Source: JAAZGD01 sp964489555 (GTDB lineage: Bacteria; Bacillota; Clostridia; Peptostreptococcales; Anaerovoracaceae). Taken from it: DNA of 61,424 nucleotides. Location: assembly GCA_964489555.1 (NCBI GenBank), contig CAZAZF010000011.1:1-61424 (forward strand). Direction: 5' to 3'. Below the pieces are notes generated by a model. That model saw only the letters and a program-made list of their open reading frames with translations. It was not told where the DNA came from and made no database searches. The translations under genes and the position numbers were made by a program. Of the stretch, positions 33,230-41,762 are shown in pieces (positions within the stretch are counted from its first letter, which is position 1; each line of letters opens with the position of its first letter).

Positions 33230-34288
33230 ATGGAGAGCCAACCGTTGACCGATCCCCATACCGAATCCGGCGAGGAAGTGCAAGAACGGAACTTAAGACC
33301 TCATATACTACAAGAATATATTGGCCAGAAGAATGCCACAGAAAACATGAAGGTTTTTATAGAAGCCGCAAAAAAACGCGGAGAACCACTGGATCATGTT
33401 TTGTTTTACGGCCCCCCTGGCCTTGGAAAAACCACTTTGGCAGGGATTATCGCCAATGAGATGGGAACAGATATTCGGATTACTTCCGGTCCGGCTATTG
33501 AGCGTGCAGGGGATTTGGCGGCCATACTAACAAATCTAACCCCAAATGATGTATTATTTATCGATGAAATTCACCGTTTAAACCGAGCTGTAGAAGAAAT
33601 CCTCTATTCTGCAATGGAAGATTTTGCTTTGGATATTATTATAGGGAAGGGTCCTAGTGCTCGGTCTATTCGTCTGGATTTGGCTCATTTTACCCTCATA
33701 GGGGCCACCACACGAGCAGGTAGTTTAAGTGCTCCTCTTCGAGAACGTTTCGGAGTAGTGAGTAAATTTGAATCTTATACCATAGAAGAATTGATGGAAA
33801 TTTTAAAACGTTCCGCCAAAATTTTAGGGGTAGGTATCGACCAAGGCTCATTAGAAGCCTTGGCGAAAAGATCTCGGGGAACTCCTCGGGTTGCCAACCG
33901 TCTACTAAAAAGAGTTCGTGACTTCAGCCAAGTTCAAGGAACTGGTATCATAGAGCCTATGATTACCGAAAAAGCCCTGAAAGCCTTACGCGTAGACGAA
34001 TTTGGTTTGGAAAACTTGGATCGCGAAATATTAAAAATTATTATTTATCGATTTAATGGTGGACCGGTAGGGATTGATTCCATTGCTGCTGCCCTGGGGG
34101 AAGAACGTGTCACCATAGAAGATAGCAATGAACCATTCCTGATTCAAGAGGGGTTCATTCATAGGACTCAAAAAGGAAGGGTAGCCGGGGATCGAGCCTA
34201 TCAACTTTTGGGATTGGCAACCCCTGAGCGGGAGCAAATAGCCATGGATGATTTAGGGGGTATTTTAGAGAATGAACCGGACGTGTGA
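33230..34288 (+). CDS. ruvB: Holliday junction branch-migration ATPase RuvB
   Basis: 352 residues, AAA+ hexamer. The N-terminal RPHILQEYIGQ, Walker A GPPGLGKTT, Walker B LFIDEIHRL, sensor GATTRAGSL, arginine region and C-terminal winged helix ending in QEGFIHRTQKGRVA are all present. AAAGGAG precedes the ATG. It pumps DNA through RuvA for branch migration. The end overlaps the SpoIID-like gene by 17 bases. Confidence 0.94.
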   Translation: MESQPLTDPHTESGEEVQERNLRPHILQEYIGQKNATENMKVFIEAAKKRGEPLDHVLFYGPPGLGKTTLAGIIANEMGTDIRITSGPAIERAGDLAAILTNLTPNDVLFIDEIHRLNRAVEEILYSAMEDFALDIIIGKGPSARSIRLDLAHFTLIGATTRAGSLSAPLRERFGVVSKFESYTIEELMEILKRSAKILGVGIDQGSLEALAKRSRGTPRVANRLLKRVRDFSQVQGTGIIEPMITEKALKALRVDEFGLENLDREILKIIIYRFNGGPVGIDSIAAALGEERVTIEDSNEPFLIQEGFIHRTQKGRVAGDRAYQLLGLATPEREQIAMDDLGGILENEPDV

Positions 34289-35744
34289 TTTTAGAAAAAA
34301 CGTAAATACAGGAAGAACGGCCTTGCTGATTCTTTTTCTCAGTTGCTTTCTTATGATTGCAACTGCCAGTACGGTGTATGGAGTATCTTCTTTTTACCTT
34401 AAAGTAGGGTTATCCTACGGATATCAAGAAGTTACTTCTGTTAGAATAAGTTGTGTGGGAGGACTTGCCATAGTCGAAATGAAAGATCGATCTTATGAAA
34501 TCCTTGCCACATATCCGGAAGAGAAAGCATTCACCGCGGTAATTGAAGGAGGGGTGGTTTCCATTCTTAAAGAAAATGGAGAAACCTTATACACTGATTT
34601 CAGTGTGGACCAAGCAATCTTCCCTTATGAAGAAGGGGCTGTCATTTATGCCGGAGCGGAAGGGTATCGAGGTGGTTTTTGTTTTTATCCAGTAGAAAAT
34701 CAAAAAATGAATTTGATTAACTATGTGGAGTTGGAAGATTATGTAAAAGGTGTGGTTCATTCAGAAATCGGACAAAGCAGTCCGTTGGAAGCCATCAAAG
34801 CTCAGGCAATTTGTGCAAGAAGCTACGCCATATGCAATTTGAATCGACACCGGGCATTCGGATATGATATCTGCGCCACCACCCATTGTCAGGTTTATAA
34901 AGGATATCGAAATGAATTTCCCTCCACCAATCGAGCTAGCGAAGAGACGGAAGGATTGGTCATTTATTATCAAGGAAACCCGGTACCGGCTTACTATTCA
35001 AAAAATGATGGGGGGCATACCGACAATGTGGAAGATGTTTGGGGTAGCAAAATTGGGTATTTAAGAGGAGTGCGAGATGAGTTTTCTCCACTATATTCTT
35101 GGGAAAAGTCCTATACCTTTGAAGAATTGGGCGCACTTTTACGACAGAGCAATTATTCAGTTGGGAATATAAGCAGTATTACCATTACAAAAAGAAACGC
35201 TTCCGGCACTGTGGCAAGAATTGCCATTTGGGATGAAAGAAAACAAACTATTCTTACAGGAAATCAGCTAAGGACTGTTCTTGGAGCGAATACGATTAAA
35301 TCCGGGATGTTTTCCTTTAGCCCCATCTCACCGGAAAGTTTACATGAAGCTTTGGACAATGCCACCACTCAGATCTTAAATTCGGGGAATATCACGGCGA
35401 TTAATTTGGGTTCGCAAAGAAGTTATAGCAAAACCTTGCAAATTGTAGGAAAAGATGGCATTATACGAGATGCGGAAGCATCGCAGCTTTCCATCACGGA
35501 TGGAAAAACTCTGGTGGTCCCCGGGAGTTCTTCGGATTCCACTCAAAATGCCTTCACTCCTGTGGTCACATTGGGAACGGAGTCTCAACTTAAGTCTCCC
35601 GTCACATTCTATGGCCTGGGTTGGGGCCATGGTGTGGGAATGGCCCAAGACAGCATCATAGCCATGGGAAAACTAGGCTATAATTACCAGTTTATGTTAG
35701 ATTATTTTTTCACGGATATCACCATCGCGCCCTTTAATCCCTAA
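34272..35744 (+). CDS. SpoIID/LytB-domain cell-wall protein
   Basis: 490 residues. A signal-anchor helix (about 16-36, TALLILFLSCFLMIATAS) precedes an extracytoplasmic region. The SpoIID domain (about 155-330) shows LEDYVKGVVHSEIG, AIKAQAICARSYAI and AYYSKNDGGHTDNVEDVWG. SpoIID is a lytic transglycosylase that removes denuded glycan during engulfment; paralogues outside sporulation modify amidase activity. The C-terminus carries a second SpoIID-like stretch (FYGLGWGHGVGMAQDS). It overlaps ruvB by 17 bases, and queA follows, an order common in Clostridia. Its presence does not prove that the organism sporulates. Confidence 0.85.
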   Translation: MNRTCDFRKNVNTGRTALLILFLSCFLMIATASTVYGVSSFYLKVGLSYGYQEVTSVRISCVGGLAIVEMKDRSYEILATYPEEKAFTAVIEGGVVSILKENGETLYTDFSVDQAIFPYEEGAVIYAGAEGYRGGFCFYPVENQKMNLINYVELEDYVKGVVHSEIGQSSPLEAIKAQAICARSYAICNLNRHRAFGYDICATTHCQVYKGYRNEFPSTNRASEETEGLVIYYQGNPVPAYYSKNDGGHTDNVEDVWGSKIGYLRGVRDEFSPLYSWEKSYTFEELGALLRQSNYSVGNISSITITKRNASGTVARIAIWDERKQTILTGNQLRTVLGANTIKSGMFSFSPISPESLHEALDNATTQILNSGNITAINLGSQRSYSKTLQIVGKDGIIRDAEASQLSITDGKTLVVPGSSSDSTQNAFTPVVTLGTESQLKSPVTFYGLGWGHGVGMAQDSIIAMGKLGYNYQFMLDYFFTDITIAPFNP

Positions 35745-35766
35745 TAGGCTGAAGGAAGGACTTTGA

Positions 35767-36816
35767 ATGCACATTGATCAGTTTGACTATCATTTGCCAC
35801 CACAACTCATTGCGCAACATCCATTGGAAGGAAGAGATTCTTCAAGACTTATGGTATTAGACCGTACTCGTCAAACCATCCAACATCTTCGTTTTTCTGA
35901 TGTGGTACAATTTTTAAAGCCGACGGATTGCCTTGTATTAAATAGCAGCAAGGTGATACCCGCGCGGCTTTTTGGTGTAAAAGAAGCATCCCGGGCTCCG
36001 GTTGAAGTCCTATTGATCAAGAGGATTCAAGGAGATTTGTGGGAAACTATGGTTCGACCGGGGAAAAAATTACGACCTGGCGACTGTGTTGAATTTTCAA
36101 AAAACCCTCTATTAAAAGGTGAAATTATCGGAATCGGCCTGGACGGTACTCGAATAACACGCTTCTCATATGAAGGGTGTTTTTCTGAAATACTGGCTGA
36201 AATCGGTAATATGCCACTTCCTCCATATATTCATAGACCTAGCACTAAAGAGGATGAATCCCGGTATCAAACGGTATATTGTGAAGAAGAGGGATCTGTT
36301 GCTGCTCCCACCGCCGGGTTACATTTTACCGAAACATTACTAACAACAATAAAGGAAGCGGGTGTTTCAGTGGTGCCTATAACACTTCATGTAGGGATTG
36401 GCACGTTCCGGCCGGTAAAATGTGAGATTATAGAAGAACACAAAATGCACTTTGAGGAATATCATATTTCCCATGAGGCGGCGGCTACCATTAATCAGAC
36501 CATAAAAAGGGGAGGGCGCATAGTGGCGGTAGGTACTACGGCTACCCGAACACTTGAAAGTGCTGCTTTTTTCCATGAAGGTTTGGGAAAATATCAAGTA
36601 AAAACCGGAAGTTCGAACACTGGCATCTTTATTTATCCCGGATATTCGTATAAAATAATAGATGCCCTTATCACCAATTTCCATCTGCCCAAATCCACCT
36701 TGTTGATGCTGGTCTCTGCGTTTTACAACCGGGAACACATTTTGGAAGCCTATGAAGAAGCCATTCGAGAGAAATACCGTTTTTTCTCTTATGGAGACGC
36801 AATGCTGATACTTTAA
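35767..36816 (+). CDS. queA: S-adenosylmethionine:tRNA ribosyltransferase-isomerase
   Basis: 349 residues. QueA converts preQ1-modified tRNA to epoxyqueuosine using the ribosyl part of SAM. The N-terminus IDQFDYHLPPQLIAQHPLEGRDSSRLMVL, the APTAGLHFT segment, HVGIGTFRPV and YPGYSYKIIDALITNFHLPKSTLLMLVSAF are family hallmarks. Full length, AAGGAAGG site. Paired with tgt 22 bases downstream; no queG/queH gene in the window. Confidence 0.94.
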   Translation: MHIDQFDYHLPPQLIAQHPLEGRDSSRLMVLDRTRQTIQHLRFSDVVQFLKPTDCLVLNSSKVIPARLFGVKEASRAPVEVLLIKRIQGDLWETMVRPGKKLRPGDCVEFSKNPLLKGEIIGIGLDGTRITRFSYEGCFSEILAEIGNMPLPPYIHRPSTKEDESRYQTVYCEEEGSVAAPTAGLHFTETLLTTIKEAGVSVVPITLHVGIGTFRPVKCEIIEEHKMHFEEYHISHEAAATINQTIKRGGRIVAVGTTATRTLESAAFFHEGLGKYQVKTGSSNTGIFIYPGYSYKIIDALITNFHLPKSTLLMLVSAFYNREHILEAYEEAIREKYRFFSYGDAMLIL

Positions 36817-36838
36817 TACGAGCGGAAAGGAATCTTAT

Positions 36839-37957
36839 ATGCCTGCCATCACTTTCCAACGAATCAAGGAAGATGAAAAAACCAGAGCCAGAAGAGGCCG
36901 AATAATAACACCCCATGGAATAATCGAAACTCCCGTATTCATGCCCGTTGGTACAGCTGCCACGGTAAAGGCTATGAAGCCTGAGGAGTTGAAAAAAATG
37001 GGCTCTCCAATCATTTTATCTAACACCTATCATTTGTATTTGAGACCGGGGCATGAAATCATTAGAGAAGCCGGTGGTTTACATGCTTTTATGAATTGGG
37101 ACCGGGCTATATTAACTGATAGCGGTGGTTTTCAAGTATTTAGTTTAGGAGCTATGCGAAAGATTAGTGAAGAAGGGGTTACCTTTCAATCTCACCTTGA
37201 CGGTTCAACCCACCTTTTAACACCGGAAAAATCCATCGAAATTCAAGAAGCTTTGGGGTCGGATATTATGATGGCATTCGACGAATGTGCACCCTACCCG
37301 GCAGACCGAGAGTATGTCAAGAATTCTTTGGAAAGAACCACTCGTTGGCTGAAACGTTGTGTGGATTATCAGACAAGTCAAGAAAAGCAATCTCTTTTTG
37401 GAATTATGCAAGGTGGTATGTATGGGGATTTGAGAAAGGAAAGTGCACGTCAAATCGTAGAAATGGATCTACCGGGATACGCAATAGGAGGTTTGTCTGT
37501 GGGAGAACCCAAGGCCATGATGTATGAAGTGTTGGATTCTTCCACCGAATTATTACCGAAAGATAAACCAAGATATTTGATGGGAGTGGGCAGTCCGGAT
37601 TGCTTATTGGAAGGTGTGGAACGTGGCATTGATATGTTTGACTGTGTATTGCCCACAAGAATTGCTCGTCATGGCATGGCAATGACTTCAACCGGCAAAG
37701 TGAACATCAAGAACCAGCAGTATCAGCGAGATTTTGGGCCATTGGATCCAAATTGTACTTGTGAAACTTGCCAAAACTATTCCAAAGCGTATTTACGACA
37801 TTTATTCAAGTCAGGTGAAATTTTATCCAGTATGCTGATGAGTCAACATAATTTGTTTTTTCTCCTTAATCTGATGGAAAACATACGTAAATCCATCGAG
37901 GAAAATCGATTTTTAGAGTACAAAAAAACATTTTTAGAAAGATACGGAGAATATTAA
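36839..37957 (+). CDS. tgt: Queuine tRNA-ribosyltransferase (tRNA-guanine transglycosylase)
   Basis: 372 residues. It exchanges guanine-34 of GUN-anticodon tRNAs for preQ1. The catalytic Asp is in LTDSGGFQVFSLG, the second active Asp in FDCVLPTR, and the zinc site is CTCETCQNYSKAYLRHLFK. TIM barrel, full length. The stop overlaps the start of the next gene (TAATG). The usual clostridial order queA-tgt-yajC is not followed: an RNA methyltransferase gene comes next instead. Confidence 0.95.
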   Translation: MPAITFQRIKEDEKTRARRGRIITPHGIIETPVFMPVGTAATVKAMKPEELKKMGSPIILSNTYHLYLRPGHEIIREAGGLHAFMNWDRAILTDSGGFQVFSLGAMRKISEEGVTFQSHLDGSTHLLTPEKSIEIQEALGSDIMMAFDECAPYPADREYVKNSLERTTRWLKRCVDYQTSQEKQSLFGIMQGGMYGDLRKESARQIVEMDLPGYAIGGLSVGEPKAMMYEVLDSSTELLPKDKPRYLMGVGSPDCLLEGVERGIDMFDCVLPTRIARHGMAMTSTGKVNIKNQQYQRDFGPLDPNCTCETCQNYSKAYLRHLFKSGEILSSMLMSQHNLFFLLNLMENIRKSIEENRFLEYKKTFLERYGEY

Positions 37958-39120
37958 TGGGTGTTTGCATTCACAAAGAATTATGTGGGGGTTGTCTTTA
38001 TCAAGGTGTTTTGTACGAAGAGCAACTTCGAATCAAACGAAATTTGACGGACAAACTTCTGGACCAACGGGATCTTTATCCCACGGAACATTTGGGATTT
38101 CAACCAGCCCCCCAAATCTACCGGTATCGAAATAAAATGGAGTACACCTTTGGGGATTTGGTGAAGGGTGGCCCCATGACTTTGGGGTTACATCAAAAAG
38201 GAAGTTTTATGAGTGTTCTGACCGTAGATGAATGCCAATTGGTAGATGAAGATTTCAATGTCATATTGGATGCCGTGTTGACTTTTTCGGAGAAAAAAGG
38301 GTATCGGAATTACAATAAGAAGAACCATCAGGGTCTATTGCGCCATTTGGTGATTCGAAAGGGTGTACGAACCCAAGAGCTGTTAGTTCATTTGGTAACT
38401 TCTTCCCAAGGCAGCTTTGACAGTCAAGGATTTCTGGATGTTTTGCTGAATCTAACGCCCTATTTGCATAATACGATTATTGGCGTACTGCACACCTATA
38501 ATGACAGCAAAGCAGACGCGGTGAAGTCGGATAAGACGGAAATATTATTCGGAAGAGATTATTACCGGGAACGGATTATGGGATTGGATTTTCAGGTAGG
38601 AGCATTTAGCTTTTTTCAAACCAATGTAGCGGCGGCAGAAAGATTATATCAAGAAGCCCTTTCTATTCTTCCGGAGCATACGGATAAGGTTATCGTGGAT
38701 TTATACTGCGGAACTGGTACCATTACCCAGACTTTGGCTACGAAAGCGAAAAAAGTAATCGGGGTTGAAATCGTAGAAGATGCGGTAAATTCTGCCTTGG
38801 AAAATGCCAAGCGAAACAATCTGACCAATTGTGAATTCATTTTGGGAGATGTATTGAATACAGTGGAGGCTTTGAAAGAAAAACCCGACATTTTGGTAAT
38901 GGACCCTCCCAGGAATGGGATCCATCCCAAGGCGTTAATGAAAATAATAGAGTTGGATATACCACAAATCCTTTATATTTCTTGCAATCCCACCACCATG
39001 ACAGAAAATATCCATGTGATGAAAGAGGCGGGGTATATTTTGGAAAAGTGGAAAGGCTATGATAATTTCCCTTTTACAAGGCATATTGAAGCGGTAGGAT
39101 ACTTAACAAAAGCAGAATAA
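37957..39120 (+). CDS. RNA m5U methyltransferase, RlmD/TrmA (RumA) family
   Basis: 387 residues. An N-terminal Fe-S-type cysteine set (CIHKELCGGCLYQ) replaces the TRAM domain seen in longer relatives. SAM motif VDLYCGTGTITQTL, motif MDPPRNGIHPKAL and the catalytic-Cys segment YISCNPTTMTEN with a downstream Glu (HIEAVGYL). Such enzymes methylate uridine-5 in 23S rRNA (positions 747 or 1939) or tRNA U54; which target applies cannot be read from sequence. Overlaps tgt by one base and ends the ruvC-to-here gene series. Confidence 0.88.
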   Translation: MGVCIHKELCGGCLYQGVLYEEQLRIKRNLTDKLLDQRDLYPTEHLGFQPAPQIYRYRNKMEYTFGDLVKGGPMTLGLHQKGSFMSVLTVDECQLVDEDFNVILDAVLTFSEKKGYRNYNKKNHQGLLRHLVIRKGVRTQELLVHLVTSSQGSFDSQGFLDVLLNLTPYLHNTIIGVLHTYNDSKADAVKSDKTEILFGRDYYRERIMGLDFQVGAFSFFQTNVAAAERLYQEALSILPEHTDKVIVDLYCGTGTITQTLATKAKKVIGVEIVEDAVNSALENAKRNNLTNCEFILGDVLNTVEALKEKPDILVMDPPRNGIHPKALMKIIELDIPQILYISCNPTTMTENIHVMKEAGYILEKWKGYDNFPFTRHIEAVGYLTKAE

Positions 39121-39151
39121 AAAAAATATTGTAAATTTTCTGATAAAAAGG

Positions 39152-39180
39152 TTGACAAAGTGAATTTCTTGTTGTATGAT
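39152..39180 (+). promoter_or_regulatory. Consensus promoter of the structured RNA
   Basis: TTGACA (39152-39157), exactly 17 bases, TATGAT (39175-39180): one of the best sigma-A promoters in the window. Initiation near 39187. No open reading frame of note follows before the terminator. Confidence 0.85.
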
Positions 39181-39186
39181 TCATAT

Positions 39187-39504
39187 ACTCAAAGAAAAGC
39201 CAACCGAAAGGAACGCCAAGTAATTGAGTCGCTCCGAAAAGCCCATTGCCAAAGAAAACAAATCTATTCGAAAGAAGAAGATGGTTGATGAAGGCAGCAG
39301 TACTGTAAGGGATGAGTAGCCGGTGGGTTACGGCAGAACATACAGGAAGAAGGGTCTACCCGATACAATGGAAGTAATCCGGTGGTAGAGCCGGAAGGTC
39401 GGGGTAGGAGTAGTATAGAAAGGGGGACGTACGCCATTGTGGTACACCTCAGAGGAAAGGGTAAGCTGATTCTGTTAGGAATTCAATGCTTACCCTTTCT
39501 CTTT
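39187..39504 (+). ncRNA. Structured noncoding RNA, about 318 nt, family not recognised
   Basis: A 400-base gap between genes holds a purine-rich sequence with many compensating stems: CTACCCGA (39356-39363) with TCGGGGTAG (39399-39407), enclosing TCCGG/CCGGA (39378-39382, 39391-39395); CTGTA/TACAG (39303-39307, 39341-39345) enclosing GTAGCC/GGTTAC; a hairpin GTAC...GTAC with outer GGGG/CCTC at 39421-39450; and GAAA-capped mini-hairpins at about 39212 and 39278. It has its own consensus promoter and ends in a terminator hairpin. Since the next gene has a separate promoter, this looks like a free-standing RNA rather than a leader. It lacks the hallmark motifs of RNase P RNA, tmRNA and SRP RNA. 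Clostridial orphan RNAs such as raiA are possible relatives I cannot test. Confidence 0.72.
39455..39504 (+). terminator. Terminator hairpin of the structured RNA
   Basis: GAAAGGGTAAGC (39455-39466) pairs perfectly with GCTTACCCTTTC (39488-39499). The loop can extend the stem (TGATTC with GAATTCA), and TCTTT follows. The 12-bp perfect stem is strong although the T tract is interrupted. Confidence 0.75.
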
Positions 39505-39536
39505 GCTTAAAAGCTCAGATTAATGCCAGGAATTTA

Positions 39537-39545
39537 TGGTATAAT
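39537..39545 (+). promoter_or_regulatory. Extended -10 promoter of the DUF1538–PII operon
   Basis: TGGTATAAT (39537-39545) is a perfect -10 box with the extended TG motif; no clear -35 lies 17 bases upstream. Initiation near 39552 leaves a 34-base leader containing AAGGAG (39571-39576). Confidence 0.65.
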
Positions 39546-39585
39546 TATTCAAGCCTTTTTACATCAAAGTAAGGAGAAATTTTCC

Positions 39586-41067
39586 GTGGAACCATTCTAC
39601 ACGAAATTTAAGGAAGTATTAACCTCGGTTTTGCCGATTATCGTGATTGTTATATTGTTAAATTTCACTTTAACGCCTATGGGAAATCTTATTCTATTTC
39701 GATTTCTTCTGGGATCTCTGGTCGTTATTTTGGGGTTGACCATATTTTTAGTAGGTGTGGATCTTGGCATAAATCCAATCGGTAACGAGATGGGCTCCGC
39801 CATGACCAAAAGGAACAAGGTTTGGTTGGTTGTGACAGCCGGGCTAATTCTTGGGTTCTTGGTTTCTATTGCGGAGCCGGATTTACATATTTTAGCGGCA
39901 CAGATTGACTTGGTTTCTGATGGCGTAGTAAATAAACAAGGAGTGATTCTTGTAGTTTCCGTTGGGATTGCGATAATGCTTGCTTTGGGATTCTTGAGAA
40001 TTTTATACAATATTCCGCTTTATATCATTCTAACTATTTTGTATGGAGTTGTTTTGTTGTTGAGTTTTTTTACGACAAAAGAGTATCTCGCTATTTCCTT
40101 TGATGCTTCCGGGGCTACCACCGGCGCGTTAACGGTTCCTTTTATACTAGCCCTGGCCTCTGGTATATCCAATCTGAAACGAGACAGTAAAGCCTCTGAG
40201 AAGGATAGCTTTGGTCTGGTAGGTATTGCATCCACCGGAGCCATTATTGCGGTAATGGTTATGAGTCTTTTGTCGGGAGCTCAGCACATTTCCGGGGGTT
40301 TGGATGTGGGATTGATGGCAAGTGGTACCATTTTAGAGCCCTTTTTATACCAATTTCCCATCGTTGCTGGTGAAATCCTTGTGGCATTAGGGCCCATTGC
40401 CTTTGTGTTTTTCGTATTTCAACCCGGTGCTTTCAAATTACCCGGGCGAATGGTGCGCCGAATTATTTTTGGTTTGATGTTCACCTATGTAGGCCTAGTG
40501 TTATTTCTAACGGGAGTACATTCCGGATTCATGACGGTAGGTAGTAATGTGGGATATATGTTGGCTTCTCTTGACAACCAGGCATATTTAGTTATAGTAG
40601 GATTTATATTGGGAGTGGTTAGCATTTTGGCGGAACCGGCAGTGTCTGTTCTTACCCATCAGATAGAAGATGTAACCAAAGGCTATGTTCCGCGAGTCCT
40701 AGTAATGAGCACCTTGGCCATCGGGGTGGGTATTGCAGTCGCTCTTTCCACCTTGCGGATTATGATTCCCGAACTTCAGTTGTGGCATTATCTGCTACCC
40801 GGATACCTTATTGCTATAATGTTAATGTATATTACTCCAAAACTATTTGTGGGAATTGCCTTTGATTCGGGTGGGGTTGCTTCGGGACCTATGACGGCTA
40901 CATTTATTTTGGCCTTTGCCCAAGGTGCTGCCGAGGCCATCGAAGGGGCCGATGTGTTGGTAGATGGATTCGGCCTCATTGCCATGGTGGCAATGACACC
41001 CTTGATTGCCCTTCAATTGTTAGGGTTGGTGTTTAAGATAAAATCCAAAAAAGAAGGAGTCGAATAA
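39586..41067 (+). CDS. DUF1538 family membrane protein (putative transporter)
   Basis: 493 residues with about 12 membrane helices arranged as two homologous halves. Each half ends in a Gly/Ser-rich re-entrant-like segment: FDASGATTGALTVPFILALASG in the first and FDSGGVASGPMTATFILAFAQG in the second, suggesting a transporter with an internal duplication and a substrate or ion site in these loops. The substrate is unknown. The start is taken as GTG 39586, nine bases after AAGGAG; an earlier in-frame ATG at 39523 would precede the promoter's -10 box. The next gene encodes a tandem PII-like protein, implying regulation by nucleotide or metabolite binding (inference). Confidence 0.8.
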   Translation: MEPFYTKFKEVLTSVLPIIVIVILLNFTLTPMGNLILFRFLLGSLVVILGLTIFLVGVDLGINPIGNEMGSAMTKRNKVWLVVTAGLILGFLVSIAEPDLHILAAQIDLVSDGVVNKQGVILVVSVGIAIMLALGFLRILYNIPLYIILTILYGVVLLLSFFTTKEYLAISFDASGATTGALTVPFILALASGISNLKRDSKASEKDSFGLVGIASTGAIIAVMVMSLLSGAQHISGGLDVGLMASGTILEPFLYQFPIVAGEILVALGPIAFVFFVFQPGAFKLPGRMVRRIIFGLMFTYVGLVLFLTGVHSGFMTVGSNVGYMLASLDNQAYLVIVGFILGVVSILAEPAVSVLTHQIEDVTKGYVPRVLVMSTLAIGVGIAVALSTLRIMIPELQLWHYLLPGYLIAIMLMYITPKLFVGIAFDSGGVASGPMTATFILAFAQGAAEAIEGADVLVDGFGLIAMVAMTPLIALQLLGLVFKIKSKKEGVE

Positions 41068-41069
41068 AT

Positions 41070-41744
41070 ATGTACCAGGAGCTATCCGGAAAAGATTTGG
41101 TTTTATTATGTGTTGTCGTATCTCAAGGCATGGGTTCCAAAATTGTCCAAACGGCTAAAAAGGACGGGGTTTCTGGCGGAACCGTACTTCATGGCAAGGG
41201 AGTAGCGCACAGTTTCGTAGCCCAATTGGTAGGGGGGATTCCTACCCGAAAAGAAGTGATTCTTATGGCAGGGGAAGAAGCAGTGGTAACCAAAAGTTTG
41301 AATCATTTGCGAGAAAAATTTGACTTGGATGCGCCAGGCACCGGTATTGCCTTTACTTTGGACTTATGTGGCATTGCCGGGACCAGAAGTTGTAGTTGCG
41401 AAGGTATTGATGAAAAAAAAGGAACAAAAAAAACCATGTATCAGTTGATAATGAGCATTGTGGATAAGGGAAAAGCCAGTGATGTGGTAGAAGCGGCCAT
41501 TGCGGGTGGGGCAACAGGGGGAACGGTGATAAACGGTCGCGGTTCCGGGATTCATGAAACCCAAAAAGTGTTTTCTATGTATATTGAACCGGAGAAGGAA
41601 GTCATTATGATTGTGACAAAAACCGAAACCACAGAAAAAATGGTTCATTCAATCCGTACTCAGTTGCGTATGGAAGAACCGGGAAATGGGATTATTTTTA
41701 TTTTACCAGTCACAGAAGTTTATGGGATTTACCAAGAAGACTGA
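41070..41744 (+). CDS. Tandem PII-like signalling protein
   Basis: 224 residues made of two PII-like ferredoxin folds in one chain (about 1-108 and 118-220). Each has the B-loop-like signature: GGTVLHGKGVA in the first and GGTVINGRGSG in the second, followed by a beta strand and a short-helix segment (APGTGIAF / EPGNGIIF). The T-loops are short and differ from GlnB/GlnK, with no uridylylation Tyr evident. A Cys-rich linker (RSCSCEG) joins the domains. PII proteins bind ATP/ADP and gate membrane transporters such as AmtB; it lies two bases after a DUF1538 transporter gene, so that is the likely partner. Confidence 0.82.
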   Translation: MYQELSGKDLVLLCVVVSQGMGSKIVQTAKKDGVSGGTVLHGKGVAHSFVAQLVGGIPTRKEVILMAGEEAVVTKSLNHLREKFDLDAPGTGIAFTLDLCGIAGTRSCSCEGIDEKKGTKKTMYQLIMSIVDKGKASDVVEAAIAGGATGGTVINGRGSGIHETQKVFSMYIEPEKEVIMIVTKTETTEKMVHSIRTQLRMEEPGNGIIFILPVTEVYGIYQED

Positions 41745-41762
41745 TGACGGAGGATGAAACCT

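Noticed and set aside
39187..39504. RNase P RNA, tmRNA or SRP RNA as identity of the structured RNA
   Set aside because: The universally conserved RNase P GAGGAAAGUCC core, the tmRNA ends resembling tRNA-Ala, and the SRP GGUCAGGUCCGGAA-like hairpin are not found. The GAGGAAAGG at 39453 is only a partial resemblance.
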